The translations under genes were made by a program, and so were the position numbers. From NCBI GenBank assembly GCA_947260005.1, contig CAMYOL010000034.1, forward strand, positions 39,517 through 103,516: 64,000 nucleotides of DNA, written 5' to 3'. This stretch comes from an uncultured Ectothiorhodospiraceae bacterium. GTDB lineage: Bacteria; Pseudomonadota; Gammaproteobacteria; UBA6429; Thiohalophilaceae. The notes under the pieces were generated by a model that saw only the letters and a program-made list of their open reading frames with translations, made no database searches and was not told the origin of the DNA. This document shows positions 1-10,116 of the stretch, piece by piece (position 1 is the first letter of the stretch; the number at the start of each line of letters is the position of its first letter).

Positions 1-585
1 GACAATACCGTGTTTAAGGCGCATGTTGATGAATTCAAAGCACAACTGATTAGCTCCCAGGAAGACCTAAAAGAGGCCGAACGAGAGCGAGATCGTGCGC
101 TTGAGTTATATGACCGAACAGTATTGTCAGATCATGATTTACAGATCGCAAAAAACAACTTCAAAGCCGCAAGAGCTCAACTCGAACATATCCGGGCAAA
201 ATTGATTACCAGCCAGTTTAACCTGAAACACAGCACTATCAGTGCACCATTTGATGCGGTCGTATTACAGCGCGATGCTCAGCCGGGACAGGTGATTGCA
301 ACAAAATTTCGCCAGGATCCACTCATTGTATTAGCTGCGAGCGATAAAATGATAGCAAGATTTTATGTTGCAGAAGACAAACTCAAATGGCTTAGAATCA
401 ATAAAAATGCAAAAATTGTTGTAGACGGAGAAGGCTATCGCGGGAAAATAACTTCAATTGGACTAGAATTAATAACTGGCGACACTTCGTTGACCGGCTC
501 AGAAAAGGGCTACCCGGTCGAAGTGGAATTTTTGGTCGATAAATTATTACGCGCAGGTCGAACTGCAAAGGTTGAAATCGAGTGA
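1..585 (+). CDS. HlyD/RND-type efflux periplasmic adaptor subunit, 3' part only
   Basis: The reading frame is open from the first base of the window, so this is the C-terminal part (194 codons) of a longer gene. The visible protein begins inside a charged coiled-coil hairpin (about residues 5-70). A lipoyl-like strand segment with ISAPFDAVVLQRDAQPGQVI follows, then a beta-barrel domain ending in AGRTAKVEIE. This order (hairpin, second lipoyl half, barrel) is that of membrane-fusion/adaptor proteins, which link an inner-membrane pump to an outer-membrane channel in the periplasm. Its pump partner is not in the window. The stop codon overlaps the GTG start of the acylphosphatase gene by four bases, so the two are probably co-transcribed. 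The family call is firm; the substrate is unknown. Confidence 0.8.
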   Translation, partial: DNTVFKAHVDEFKAQLISSQEDLKEAERERDRALELYDRTVLSDHDLQIAKNNFKAARAQLEHIRAKLITSQFNLKHSTISAPFDAVVLQRDAQPGQVIATKFRQDPLIVLAASDKMIARFYVAEDKLKWLRINKNAKIVVDGEGYRGKITSIGLELITGDTSLTGSEKGYPVEVEFLVDKLLRAGRTAKVEIE

Positions 586-854
586 GTTTTTGCGAAAAGT
601 GTATTGTAACAGGGTTGGTGCAAGGCGTTTTCTTCAGGGCGGTCACTAAGGAGCATGCTGAAAAGTTAGGAGTTACTGGTTATGTTAAAAATATACCTGA
701 AGGTCATGTTGAAGTTTTGATTTGTGGGCAAGCCGAACCCGTAGGTCATCTAAAAGCATGGCTCTGGGATGGTCCAGAGCATGCTCATGTTAGTAATGTG
801 AAGTGTGAACTGGTCGATAATATTGACGTGCCGGATTTATTTGAAATTAAGTAA
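582..854 (+). CDS. acyP: Acylphosphatase
   Basis: A 90-residue protein, the usual length for acylphosphatases, which hydrolyse the carboxyl-phosphate bond of acyl phosphates in the cytoplasm. The signature GLVQGVFFRA (residues 11-20) forms the phosphate-binding loop and contains the catalytic Arg19. The second motif GYVKN supplies the catalytic Asn37. The GTG start overlaps the stop of the upstream adaptor gene (GTGA), which fixes the start and suggests translational coupling. No functional link with efflux is obvious. It converges with the lytic transglycosylase gene eight bases further on. Confidence 0.92.
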   Translation: MSFCEKCIVTGLVQGVFFRAVTKEHAEKLGVTGYVKNIPEGHVEVLICGQAEPVGHLKAWLWDGPEHAHVSNVKCELVDNIDVPDLFEIK

Positions 855-862
855 ATAATTAA

Positions 863-1444
863 TCAACAGTTGACGCAACGCCAGCGTCTATCCAGAGCTT
901 TGAAAACTTTGTTCGTGTAGCGATAACTATACAAACTGCCATTGTAACGGGCAAGTGCGTGGGTTAAGTCTCCTTTTTCTTTATCCAGGTAATGGCGTAA
1001 TATAGTGCAACCCATTCTTAGATTCGTTTTCATATCAAACAGGTTGTCTTCTGGTCGTCCAATCTCTTTTAACCAAAAAGGCATAACCTGCATGAGTCCG
1101 CGTGCACCGGCACTTGAAATAGCAAATTTATCGAAGCGGCTTTCTACTTCAATTACGGCGAGGACTAATTCGGGGCGTAACTTTGCCCTGGTAGATTCGT
1201 AATGGATCTGCTTGAGTAAATCGAGTCGTTTATTGTCATTTTTAACAAACGGTTTTAGTCGATTAGACATATCTAACAACCAGACTTCTGCTTCAAAGCG
1301 ATCAGCAAAGCTTTTATTGTCAGCTATGGCATGGGTTAACAGTTCACGTAATTCTACACTGGGTGCCTGGCGTTGACTGGCACTGGCTGTCGAAATAGTC
1401 AGAAACAGGACTATGGTTGATATAAATGTCGTGAGTACTTTCAT
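863..1444 (-). CDS. Periplasmic lytic transglycosylase (SLT family)
   Basis: A 193-residue protein with a clear Sec signal peptide (hydrophobic residues 5-20, likely cleavage near Ala22). The lysozyme-like SLT domain occupies the second half. The catalytic glutamate is Glu101 in VIEVESRF, followed by SSAGARGLMQVMP and, near the C-terminus, ALARYNGS, the three hallmarks of family 1 lytic transglycosylases. Such enzymes cleave peptidoglycan glycan strands to 1,6-anhydromuropeptides. There are no LysM or membrane-anchor segments, so it is probably a soluble periplasmic enzyme. It starts four bases after the proS stop and is likely the last gene of the minus-strand group. The chain ends in a CVNC motif, which could form a disulfide. 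Confidence 0.88.
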   Translation of the reverse strand: MKVLTTFISTIVLFLTISTASASQRQAPSVELRELLTHAIADNKSFADRFEAEVWLLDMSNRLKPFVKNDNKRLDLLKQIHYESTRAKLRPELVLAVIEVESRFDKFAISSAGARGLMQVMPFWLKEIGRPEDNLFDMKTNLRMGCTILRHYLDKEKGDLTHALARYNGSLYSYRYTNKVFKALDRRWRCVNC

Positions 1445-1447
1445 TTG

Positions 1448-3154
1448 TTAATTAAATTTTGAGTTTAAAAAATCAATGACCGTATCGATTGCTATGTCCT
1501 CAGAGTCGCTATTGTGACGGGACTTATACTCATAAACCCCCTTGTCCAGACTTTTGTCGCCGACCACAAGCCGGTGAGGAATGCCAATCAGTTCCATATC
1601 AGCGAACATGATTCCAGGGCGTTCTCCACGGTCGTCAAGTAGCACATCAATGCCTACTGCTTTTAATTTAGCATATAAGTCTTCACTTGCCTTGCGAACC
1701 CGGTTTGATTTTTTGATATTCATGGCCAATATCACAACCTGGAAGGGGGCGATGGCATCAGGCCAGATTATGCCTTTATCGTCGTGGTTTTGCTCGATCG
1801 CCGAAGCCACAACTCTGGAAACACCAATACCATAGCAACCCATCGTCATTATTGTTGATTTACCGTTAGCATCCAGTACATTGGCCTTCATCGTTTCTGA
1901 GTATTTGGTACCCAACTGAAATATATGACCGACTTCGATACCACGTTTAATCTGCAAGTGGCCTTGACCGTCTGGGCTAGAATCGCCTTCGACGACATTG
2001 CGGATATCAACACTTTCGATTGCAGGTAAGTCACGACCCCAGTTCACTCCGGTTAAATGCTTACCGTTCTCGTTGGCGCCACACACAAAATTAGTTAACG
2101 CAGCCGCACTATGATCGACAATTAATGGTACGTTTAGTCCGACAGGGCCAATCGAACCAGGCTCACAGGAGGCAAATTGTTTTACTTTTTCTTCACTGGC
2201 TAAGGTCAGGGGTACGGCCACACCCGCTAACTTTTCAGCTTTGATTGTATTCAGTTCATGATCACCACGGACTAATAATGCGACCACAGCGGATTCTTCT
2301 CCGTCGACCAGCAAGGTTTTAATGGTTTGAGCAGCCTCTATTTTTAACAATTCACAAACCTGATCGATACTTTTTTGATTTGGCGTATCGACCGTTAGCA
2401 TGGGTTGTTCATCACTAATCGTTGAGGATGCAGGTTTGATGGCTTCAGCAAGCTCTACATTCGCTGCGTAATCACCAGTATCACTAAATGCGATCGCATC
2501 TTCTCCTGAGTCTGCGAGCACATGGAATTCATGTGAGGCATTACCACCAATGGATCCTGTGTCTGCCAGTACAGGACGATAGTCCAGACCGATTCGATCA
2601 AAAATCCGGCAATAGGTCTTATGCATAATTTCATAGGTTTCCTGCAATGAGGCCTGATCCAGATGAAATGAGTAGGCATCTTTCATCAAAAACTCACGTG
2701 CCCGCATGATGCCAAATCGAGGACGGCGCTCATCTCGAAACTTGGTTTGAATCTGGTAGAAATTACTGGGTAGTTGTTTATAACTACGGATCTCGTTTCG
2801 TATCAGATCGGTTATGACCTCTTCATGAGTCGGACCAAAACAAAATTCACGATCATGACGATCCTTTAAACGCAGTAACTCTGGACCGTATTGTTCCCAG
2901 CGTTTAGATTCATGCCATAGTTCAGCAGGCTGTATTGCGGGCATCAGCACTTCCTGGGCACCGGCATTGTTCATTTCATTACGTACAATGGCTTCCACTT
3001 TGCGCAGTACCTTAAGGCCAAGTGGTAACCAGGTATAAAGACCTGCGGCCAATTTTCGGACCATTCCTGCCCGCAGCATGAGTTGATGACTAATAACCTC
3101 GGCGTCAGCCGGTGTTTCTTTTACAGTAGCGATGAGTAGTTTTGATGCGCGCAT
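1448..3154 (-). CDS. proS: Prolyl-tRNA synthetase, bacterial type with editing domain
   Basis: A 568-residue protein, close to the 572 of E. coli ProS. It charges tRNA-Pro with proline in the cytoplasm. Class II features are visible: the motif 2 region with [17 protein letters not shown] (about residues 138-154) and motif 3 with [17 protein letters not shown] (about 440-456). Between them lies an INS-type editing insertion (about 225-405) that clears mischarged alanine. The C-terminal part (about 470-568) is the anticodon-binding domain. The ATG at 3154 gives the canonical MRASKLL start, although no strong ribosome-binding site precedes it. The DUF4124 gene lies 78 bases upstream and the lytic transglycosylase directly downstream. 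Confidence 0.97.
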   Translation of the reverse strand: MRASKLLIATVKETPADAEVISHQLMLRAGMVRKLAAGLYTWLPLGLKVLRKVEAIVRNEMNNAGAQEVLMPAIQPAELWHESKRWEQYGPELLRLKDRHDREFCFGPTHEEVITDLIRNEIRSYKQLPSNFYQIQTKFRDERRPRFGIMRAREFLMKDAYSFHLDQASLQETYEIMHKTYCRIFDRIGLDYRPVLADTGSIGGNASHEFHVLADSGEDAIAFSDTGDYAANVELAEAIKPASSTISDEQPMLTVDTPNQKSIDQVCELLKIEAAQTIKTLLVDGEESAVVALLVRGDHELNTIKAEKLAGVAVPLTLASEEKVKQFASCEPGSIGPVGLNVPLIVDHSAAALTNFVCGANENGKHLTGVNWGRDLPAIESVDIRNVVEGDSSPDGQGHLQIKRGIEVGHIFQLGTKYSETMKANVLDANGKSTIMTMGCYGIGVSRVVASAIEQNHDDKGIIWPDAIAPFQVVILAMNIKKSNRVRKASEDLYAKLKAVGIDVLLDDRGERPGIMFADMELIGIPHRLVVGDKSLDKGVYEYKSRHNSDSEDIAIDTVIDFLNSKFN

Positions 3155-3232
3155 ATAGATTTTTCTGTTTATGAGTTAAGCAGCAGTTTAATAGCAGATT
3201 AGTATCAGGTACAGCTTTGAACGATATTAGCT

Positions 3233-3508
3233 CTATTTCTTTTTTCCTGTCAGTCTTTCGGTTGGGATGATATTGGTGTTTTTGTGGTATTCAACGACTT
3301 CATAAGGAATCCCTTTGACGGGAGGTTGATCACTCAATTGCCATTGGCCATGTTTATCTTGCCAGCGATAGGCTTTCATTTGGGTGATGGCGGTTGGCAT
3401 GATCTCATCAGTGTGTTTTTGAAAATAGGCACGCAGTTTAGGATCCTGATAGGCAAAATACCCACCAACAATAACGACCCCAAGTAAAATGATGAGCCAT
3501 TTTTTCAT
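3233..3508 (-). CDS. Small membrane-anchored DUF4124-like protein
   Basis: A protein of about 91 residues. I take the start at MKKWLIILLGVV because it falls just after the end of the upstream tautomerase gene; a longer frame would overlap that gene. The N-terminus is one hydrophobic segment, probably an uncleaved anchor, followed by about 35 polar residues. A short AYRWQDKHGQWQLSDQPP motif then resembles the DUF4124 signature (aromatic-W-x-D-x-x-G-x-x-x-x-S-D-x-P), common in small gammaproteobacterial envelope proteins. The function of DUF4124 is unknown. A second DUF4124 protein is encoded two genes upstream, with the tautomerase gene between them. Confidence 0.7.
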   Translation of the reverse strand: MKKWLIILLGVVIVGGYFAYQDPKLRAYFQKHTDEIMPTAITQMKAYRWQDKHGQWQLSDQPPVKGIPYEVVEYHKNTNIIPTERLTGKKK

Positions 3509-3510
3509 TT

Positions 3511-3855
3511 TTAAAATGTGGAACCGTTCCAACCCCACATTTTGCGAGGTGCGTCTGCAAATTCAATATAGACCCGTTCAGGGTCGATACCTAATGTCTG
3601 CTGGATAAGCTCGCATAATACACGAGATAGTTCGGGTGTTTGGGATTCAGATAGTCCGATACTTTTTAGTTCGATAAAAACAGTAGGATCATCATTTCCA
3701 GAGAATAGCATTGGGACGGGAGGCTCGAGAGAGACCATCACATAACGTTCCGGCTTACCAAGCAGGTCAGCGACTGCGCTAGAGGCCTTAGCTAGGAGTT
3801 CTTTTGCCGAATCATTTGCTAGCGGGTGATTGCTCTGGATTTTGAGATAAGGCAT
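3511..3855 (-). CDS. MIF/phenylpyruvate tautomerase-like protein
   Basis: A 114-residue protein of the macrophage migration inhibitory factor branch of the tautomerase superfamily, which normally forms trimers and tautomerises keto/enol acids using an N-terminal proline. Pro2 follows the initiator Met, Lys34 lies in LLGKPERYVMV, and the C-terminus has the GWNGSTF ending characteristic of MIF. The start codon overlaps the stop of the upstream DUF4124 gene (TAATG). The physiological substrate of bacterial members is generally unknown. The family assignment is secure and the substrate open. Confidence 0.87.
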   Translation of the reverse strand: MPYLKIQSNHPLANDSAKELLAKASSAVADLLGKPERYVMVSLEPPVPMLFSGNDDPTVFIELKSIGLSESQTPELSRVLCELIQQTLGIDPERVYIEFADAPRKMWGWNGSTF

Positions 3856-4313
3856 TAATCACAGAACTCTCTAATACCTTCTTCAGCTAGCTTCTTCGCT
3901 TCAGCGCGTTCTTTATCGGTAATAACACGTACCATACCATCGGGATCTTTGATGCGACGATAGACACTGTATGCGTTTAGATTGTGTTTAGCACTTTCAC
4001 AATTCTTTTTACGTACCTCGGCGTTATTGGCTCTCTCTTTCTTCAATACATCTGAGCCATCATTATATTCATCGATGCCTTTATCTGCATTACTGTCAGA
4101 TGAGCTTGGTGAGGGTGTGGGTGAACTTGGTGACCGATGTTTTGGGGTTTTAATCTTTTCATAAGATTTCCCTTTGGGGGGGTGTTGCGAATAATGCACG
4201 TTCCCCTTTGAATCAGTCCATTTGTAGGACGACGCAGCAACGGAGAAAGCTGAAAAAGTAAATCCGAGCAGGCTGAGCCAAAAAATAAGGTGTAACCGGA
4301 GAAAGTGTTTCAT
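3855..4313 (-). CDS. Secreted DUF4124 domain protein
   Basis: About 152 residues from the chosen start, MKHFLRLHLI, which is preceded by a purine-rich GGATGG at suitable spacing; a start four codons upstream (4325) is also possible. A signal peptide (hydrophobic run, cleavage near SVAASS) is followed by the DUF4124 motif YKWTDSKGNVHYSQHPP. A Ser/Pro-rich linker and a charged C-terminal segment with two cysteines come next. Proteins of this type are predicted periplasmic or envelope proteins of unknown function. It is the first gene of the minus-strand group ending with proS and the transglycosylase, and diverges from ilvB. Confidence 0.72.
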   Translation of the reverse strand: MKHFLRLHLIFWLSLLGFTFSAFSVAASSYKWTDSKGNVHYSQHPPKGKSYEKIKTPKHRSPSSPTPSPSSSDSNADKGIDEYNDGSDVLKKERANNAEVRKKNCESAKHNLNAYSVYRRIKDPDGMVRVITDKERAEAKKLAEEGIREFCD

Positions 4314-4443
4314 ATGTCCATCCATATACGTCCAGAATATTAAGTTTAGTATGCAATGTTCTGATATCTATGTAAATTATGGTGTATCAGAGCAATTACA
4401 CAAGCGATCCGATCACGGTTTGGTCACGTTCAGGAAAATAGCG

Positions 4444-4604
4444 CAGGTAAGGGTGATTTGGCTCAATTATCTATCCAATAAGGGCTAATTCGGACAGTTT
4501 AAGCCGAGATTAGCCTAAGTGTTCTTGACCTTACCTGAGAAAATAAGTAGTTTCTTATCCTTTTCACGTGATGTCTATATGGCCCGTTTTACGGGCATTT
4601 TTTG
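4444..4604 (+). promoter_or_regulatory. Structured leader with intrinsic terminator upstream of ilvB (probable attenuator)
   Basis: Three RNA elements can be drawn. An outer stem pairs CAGGTAAGG (4444-4452) with CCTTACCTG (4529-4537). Inside it, GGCTAAT plus TCGG (4483-4493) pairs with CCGA, a bulged G, then ATTAGCC (4504-4515). Downstream, GCCCGT-TTT-ACGGGC (4582-4596) is followed by six T at 4598-4603, a textbook intrinsic terminator ending 18 bases before the ilvB GTG. A terminator so close to a start codon suggests attenuation of the operon. A possible 11-codon peptide (GTG at 4453, stop at 4486-4488 in the inner stem) contains Ile and two Leu codons but is weak evidence. No convincing promoter was found upstream. 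Confidence 0.55.
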
Positions 4605-4621
4605 TCTTTGGGAGAGCTAAA

Positions 4622-6336
4622 GTGGAATTAAATGGCGCTGATATCGTCGTCCAGTCATTAAAGGACGAGGGCGTTGAATATGTATTCGGTTATCCGGGTG
4701 GGGCTGTACTCCATATATATGATGCTCTATTCAAGCAGGATGCTGTACGCCATATCCTGGTTCGCCATGAGCAAGGCGCGACTCATGCGGCTGATGGTTA
4801 TGCGCGCGCCACAGGAAAAGCGGGTGTGTGTCTGGTGACCTCCGGTCCTGGCGCGACGAACGCGGTGACGGGGATTGCCACAGCGCATCTGGATTCAATA
4901 CCAATGGTGGTTATCACAGGGCAGGTTCAGACAGCCTATATTGGTTCCGATGCCTTTCAAGAAGTCGATTCTGTCGGCATTACGCGTCCCTGTGTGAAAC
5001 ATAACTTCCTGGTTAAAGACGTGAATGATATCGCAAGTACCTTGAAAAAGGCCTTTTATATTGCGACAACCGGACGCCCGGGCCCAGTTGTGGTCGACAT
5101 CCCGAAAGATGTTACGGATCCAAATATCAAGGTGCATTATGAGTATCCCAGCTCGGTTGATATGCGCTCATACAGCCCGACGACGAAAGGCAATAATCGC
5201 CAGATTAAAAAAGCGCTTGAGTTAATTTCGAGTGCGCGGCGTCCGATGATATACAGCGGTGGTGGCGTCATCTTGAGTGGTGCACATAAAGAGCTGACAG
5301 AATTCACCCAAAAGTTGGGCTATCCAATTACCAATACATTAATGGGTTTGGGTGGTTACCCGGGTACGGATGAGCTATTTGTTGGTATGTTGGGTATGCA
5401 CGGTACCTACGAAGCCAATATGGCGATGCATGATTGTGATGTGCTCATTGCCATAGGTGCGCGATTTGATGATCGTGTTACCGGTGACGTAAAGCATTTT
5501 TGCCCGGAAGCTAAAATTATTCATATTGATATTGATCCGTCATCAATATCGAAAAATGTCCGTGTTGATATACCAATTGTAGGTGATATTAAGCACGTAT
5601 TGACTGAAATGAATAATGAGCTGGGTTCATATTCAAATGCAGATAATAATGATTTGGCCAACTGGTGGAATCAAATCAATCTTTGGCGCAGTAAAGATTG
5701 TCTTGGTTACGATCGTAAAAGTGAGCTAATCAAGCCTCAATATGTTATTGAAACTTTATATAACGTCACTAATGGCGAGGCCTTCGTTACTTCGGATGTT
5801 GGTCAGCATCAGATGTGGGCCGCTCAGTTTTATAAGTTTAAGAGCCCCTATCACTGGATTAATTCAGGTGGCCTCGGCACGATGGGGTTTGGTTTACCCG
5901 CCGCAATTGGGGCTCAACTTGCCCATCCAAAGGCGGAGGTTGCTTGTGTAACGGGTGAAGCGAGTATACAGATGTGTATTCAGGAGCTGGGTACCGCGAT
6001 GCAGTATATGTTACCACTCAAGGTCGTTACCCTGAATAATCGTTATATGGGTATGGTGCGTCAGTGGCAGGAATTTTTCTATGAGAGTCGTTATTCACAT
6101 TCTTATATGGAGGCATTACCCGATTTTGTAAAGCTGGCTGAAAGCTACGGACATGTCGGTATGCGGATCGAAAAACCGGCTGATGTGGAAGGCGCTCTAA
6201 AAGAAGCGTTTGCAATGAAAGAACGTCTGGTCTTCATGGATTTTATTACGGATAAAACAGAAAATGTTTATCCTATGATTGCTGCGGGTAAAGCGCACAA
6301 CGAGATGCATATGTCATCGGATCGGGAGCTAGCCTG

Positions 6337-6337
<1 letters not shown>
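4622..6337 (+). CDS. ilvB: Acetolactate synthase (acetohydroxyacid synthase) large subunit
   Basis: Catalytic subunit of the enzyme that condenses pyruvate with pyruvate or 2-ketobutyrate, the first common step of valine, leucine and isoleucine synthesis. I choose the GTG at 4622 because GGGAG (4610-4614) precedes it at good spacing and a longer frame would run through the terminator hairpin. The 571-residue protein has the N-terminal GYPGGAVLHIYDALF, the catalytic Glu50 in RHEQGATHAADGYARA, a central FAD/DHAP-like domain, and the C-terminal thiamine-diphosphate domain. The ThDP motif is unusual: GEA (residues 445-447) replaces the textbook GDG, although NN at 472-473 has the right spacing. 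It is followed by ilvH with a one-base overlap. The similarity is to the IlvI/AHAS III branch. Confidence 0.96.
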
Positions 6338-7892
<1,555 letters not shown>

Positions 7893-7905
7893 AAAATGGA
7901 TATAT

Positions 7906-7960
7906 AGCCGCTATATTCTAACTGCGTTTTCGTAGCATAGAATTAGCGGCTTCTTTTCTC
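7906..7960 (+). terminator. Intrinsic terminator after ilvC
   Basis: A long hairpin pairs AGCCGCTA and ATTCTA on the left with TAGAAT and TAGCGGCT on the right. The top continues as CTGCG against CGTAG with one G-U pair around a TTTT loop, and TTCTTTTCTC follows. It lies 13 bases after the ilvC stop and separates ilvBHC from psd, though partial read-through is possible. Confidence 0.8.
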
Positions 7961-7981
7961 TCGATAAGGGAATTTAGCTAT

Positions 7982-8596
7982 ATGATCGCGCAAGAAGGCC
8001 GAAACATTGTAGGTCTGCTATCAGCTGCAATGATAGTGACCCATCTTGTTGTTGGCGCTTATGTTTGGCCAGTTTGGGGTGTTGTACTGGTTGTTATGTA
8101 TCTTTATCGTGATCCTGAACGCAGCATTCCTTCAGTTCCTCTTGGTCTTGTTAGTCCGGCAGACGGCATTGTCAAAAGTATCCAGAATCAGCTTGATCCC
8201 TTTTTAAAACGCGAATCGATCTGTGTGAGCTTGCAGATGAACTGGTATGGCGTTTTTGTTTTGCGTGGGGTAACCGAGGGCAAAATAATGCAACATTGGG
8301 TACATGAATCCAGCAAAAAACATGAAGCGGCTTTTGATGGTCCCCTGCAACATGCAATCTGGATTCAAACCGATGAACAGGATGATGTGGTGATCGCAAT
8401 TCATGCTGGTGGACGATATCGCAAGATGCACTGTCAAACAGCCGCAGGAGAGCGAATTGGTCAGGGCAAACGCTGTGGATTTATTCCTTTTGGGACTCGT
8501 ATTGATATCTTGCTGCCGACCAAAGTACGTATCTCGATTAAAGAGGGCGATCATGTAAAAGCCGGCCATGATCTCATTGGTGAACTTGTTCACTAG
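7982..8596 (+). CDS. Short-type phosphatidylserine decarboxylase homologue, probably catalytically inactive
   Basis: A 204-residue member of the short PSD family, with a hydrophobic N-terminus (about residues 10-42) and the full beta fold that follows, in the synteny (ilvC-psd-pssA-leuA) where active short Psd enzymes are found. Active PSDs cut themselves at a Gly-Ser to make a pyruvoyl group, using an Asp-His-Ser triad. Here Asp61 is kept in SPADG (58-62). The usual VHxNR histidine is Phe92 (in GVFVLR), and the pyruvoyl-forming Ser of FGSR is Thr172 (FGTR, codon ACT). The frame is intact and full length, so this looks like a conserved pseudoenzyme, not a recent wreck. A second, active Psd elsewhere in the genome is to be expected. 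An AAGGGA lies about ten bases before the ATG. Confidence 0.8.
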   Translation: MIAQEGRNIVGLLSAAMIVTHLVVGAYVWPVWGVVLVVMYLYRDPERSIPSVPLGLVSPADGIVKSIQNQLDPFLKRESICVSLQMNWYGVFVLRGVTEGKIMQHWVHESSKKHEAAFDGPLQHAIWIQTDEQDDVVIAIHAGGRYRKMHCQTAAGERIGQGKRCGFIPFGTRIDILLPTKVRISIKEGDHVKAGHDLIGELVH

Positions 8597-8675
8597 TTTA
8601 CGGTATTTAAGTCAATTTTCGATATTGAGGCGAATTTTACTGGCGCTCATAGTTAGCCGGGCATACACTTAATCC

Positions 8676-9452
8676 ATGGGACAACGAAGTAAAGAAATTC
8701 GTCGGCGCGGCATTTATCTTTTGCCAAATTTACTGACCTTATCAGCCCTTTTTTGTGGGTTTTTCGCCATTGTTGCGGCGACCAAAGGCTGGTTTGACTG
8801 GGCGGCCTATGCCATTTTTATTGCCATGATTTTGGATGGTGCTGACGGCCGGGTTGCTCGCTGGACGAATACCCAAAGTGATTTTGGGGCTGAGTTCGAC
8901 AGCCTTGCAGACATGGTTTCGTTTGGTGTGGCGCCTGCCCTGATCATTTTCGAATATGCCTTAGGCAGTACGAGTCAGCTTGGTAAGATCGGATGGGTCG
9001 CGGCCTTTATCTATACTGCGGCGGCGGCACTACGTCTGGCGCGCTTTAATACACAGGTTGATACAGCGGACAAGGCCTATTTTCAAGGTCTTGCCAGCCC
9101 TTCAGCGGCTGGGATAGTCGCAGGATACGTATGGGTGTGTCATATTTACATCGATCCTCATCCAGTTGTAAATATCACGGCTGTATTTCTTACGATCAGT
9201 GCGGGTGTGTTGATGGTCAGTAATATCCGCTATCACAGCTTCAAAGGCATTGATTTCCGTTCAAAAGTACCCTTTGTTGGTTTGGTGGCCATCGTTATGG
9301 TCATCGCCGTGGTGGTCTCGGATCCCCCTATCGTCTTATTCAGTATCTTCCTGTTATATGCTGCTTCTGGACCCGTATTAACTTTGTATGAGTTGCAAAA
9401 GCGGCGCAAGCAACGTCGTCGAGATGAAAAAAAAACTGAGTCAATCACGTAA
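8676..9452 (+). CDS. pssA: CDP-diacylglycerol--serine O-phosphatidyltransferase
   Basis: A 258-residue integral membrane enzyme that makes phosphatidylserine from CDP-diacylglycerol and serine, the precursor of phosphatidylethanolamine. The CDP-alcohol phosphotransferase signature is complete: Asp57-Gly58, Ala61-Arg62, Gly71, Asp75 and Asp79 in a stretch beginning DGRVARW. Six or more hydrophobic segments surround it, and the C-terminus is a basic cytoplasmic tail (QKRRKQRRRDEKK). It belongs to the subclass II (Bacillus/rhizobial-type) enzymes, unlike the phospholipase-D-like PssA of E. coli. It lies 79 bases after the psd homologue. The ATG is preceded by no strong ribosome-binding site. Confidence 0.94.
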   Translation: MGQRSKEIRRRGIYLLPNLLTLSALFCGFFAIVAATKGWFDWAAYAIFIAMILDGADGRVARWTNTQSDFGAEFDSLADMVSFGVAPALIIFEYALGSTSQLGKIGWVAAFIYTAAAALRLARFNTQVDTADKAYFQGLASPSAAGIVAGYVWVCHIYIDPHPVVNITAVFLTISAGVLMVSNIRYHSFKGIDFRSKVPFVGLVAIVMVIAVVVSDPPIVLFSIFLLYAASGPVLTLYELQKRRKQRRRDEKKTESIT

Positions 9453-9482
9453 ATGGCCGTTAACCTTAGGCTAATGTAAGTA

Positions 9483-9983
9483 TTAAAAATGCAAGCTTAA
9501 ACTCGCTGAGTACATTTCCACATCGCCACCATCGACTTCGGTAAAAATCTGGTATTCCCCTCGTACTGACAATTTTGGATTCATTTGCACATTCAAACCA
9601 AAGCCAAATGTCGGTTCAGTCCCAGTTAGGGAGTTAAATTCATCTGAGACTTCCCAATCATAAAACCCGGCTCGTCCAAATAAATCGATATTCGAGTCGA
9701 GAGGGAGATAGCCAATCACTTCGTAAGCCACCCCATCCTGTGACAGTTGGCCATTGGCAAACGTCCCCAGATCGACGTAGGACAGTTCAAGGCCAATATG
9801 CTCGGTCAGGTTGATCCCGCCGAAGAATTTATAGGCAGATTCCGTTTCATGTAAAATTTCATCATCAGATTGACCGATACCCGCTCCAACATAGGGGCCT
9901 GGCTGAGCCGCCTGAGCAATTGAGATACTGAGACTGAGACTGGTGGCAATGAGAATAGCCTTAACATATTTTTTTTGTTGCAT
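9483..9983 (-). CDS. Outer-membrane beta-barrel protein, OmpA/porin-like
   Basis: A 166-residue protein with a signal peptide ending near SIAQA-AQ (residue 25). The mature part has alternating hydrophobic strands and typical opening YVGAGIGQSDD, and ends with SASLSLHF, a terminal phenylalanine as expected for BAM-assembled outer-membrane barrels. The size suggests a small eight-stranded barrel. The start is supported by AGGAG seven bases before the ATG. It converges with pssA and diverges from the leuA leader, so its promoter lies in 9984-10080. The barrel class is clear and the function unknown. Confidence 0.78.
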   Translation of the reverse strand: MQQKKYVKAILIATSLSLSISIAQAAQPGPYVGAGIGQSDDEILHETESAYKFFGGINLTEHIGLELSYVDLGTFANGQLSQDGVAYEVIGYLPLDSNIDLFGRAGFYDWEVSDEFNSLTGTEPTFGFGLNVQMNPKLSVRGEYQIFTEVDGGDVEMYSASLSLHF

Positions 9984-10081
9984 TTTCCACTCCTGACAAT
10001 CGTCATATTGATAGTTCAGGGCGAAGCATAATGAGGAGTAGCTGAACTCCGTCTGAATTTAAATAATAATTCTCACTCGGC

Positions 10082-10110
10082 TTGGCATTTTTCAAATGAG
10101 CATGTATAGT
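10082..10110 (+). promoter_or_regulatory. Predicted sigma-70 promoter of the leuA leader
   Basis: TTGGCA (10082-10087) and TATAGT (10105-10110) are separated by exactly 17 bases, a good match to the -35 and -10 consensus. The expected transcription start (about 10116-10118) coincides with the ATG of the leader peptide at 10117. The rest of the 9984-10081 gap shows no other feature I can name. Confidence 0.65.
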
Positions 10111-10116
10111 TAATCT

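Noticed and set aside
4351..4488. A 45-codon frame upstream of ilvB as a leader peptide
   Set aside because: It has no ribosome-binding site and only moderately many Ile/Val/Leu codons. It shares its stop with the shorter candidate in the leader; neither is well supported, so I did not call a gene.
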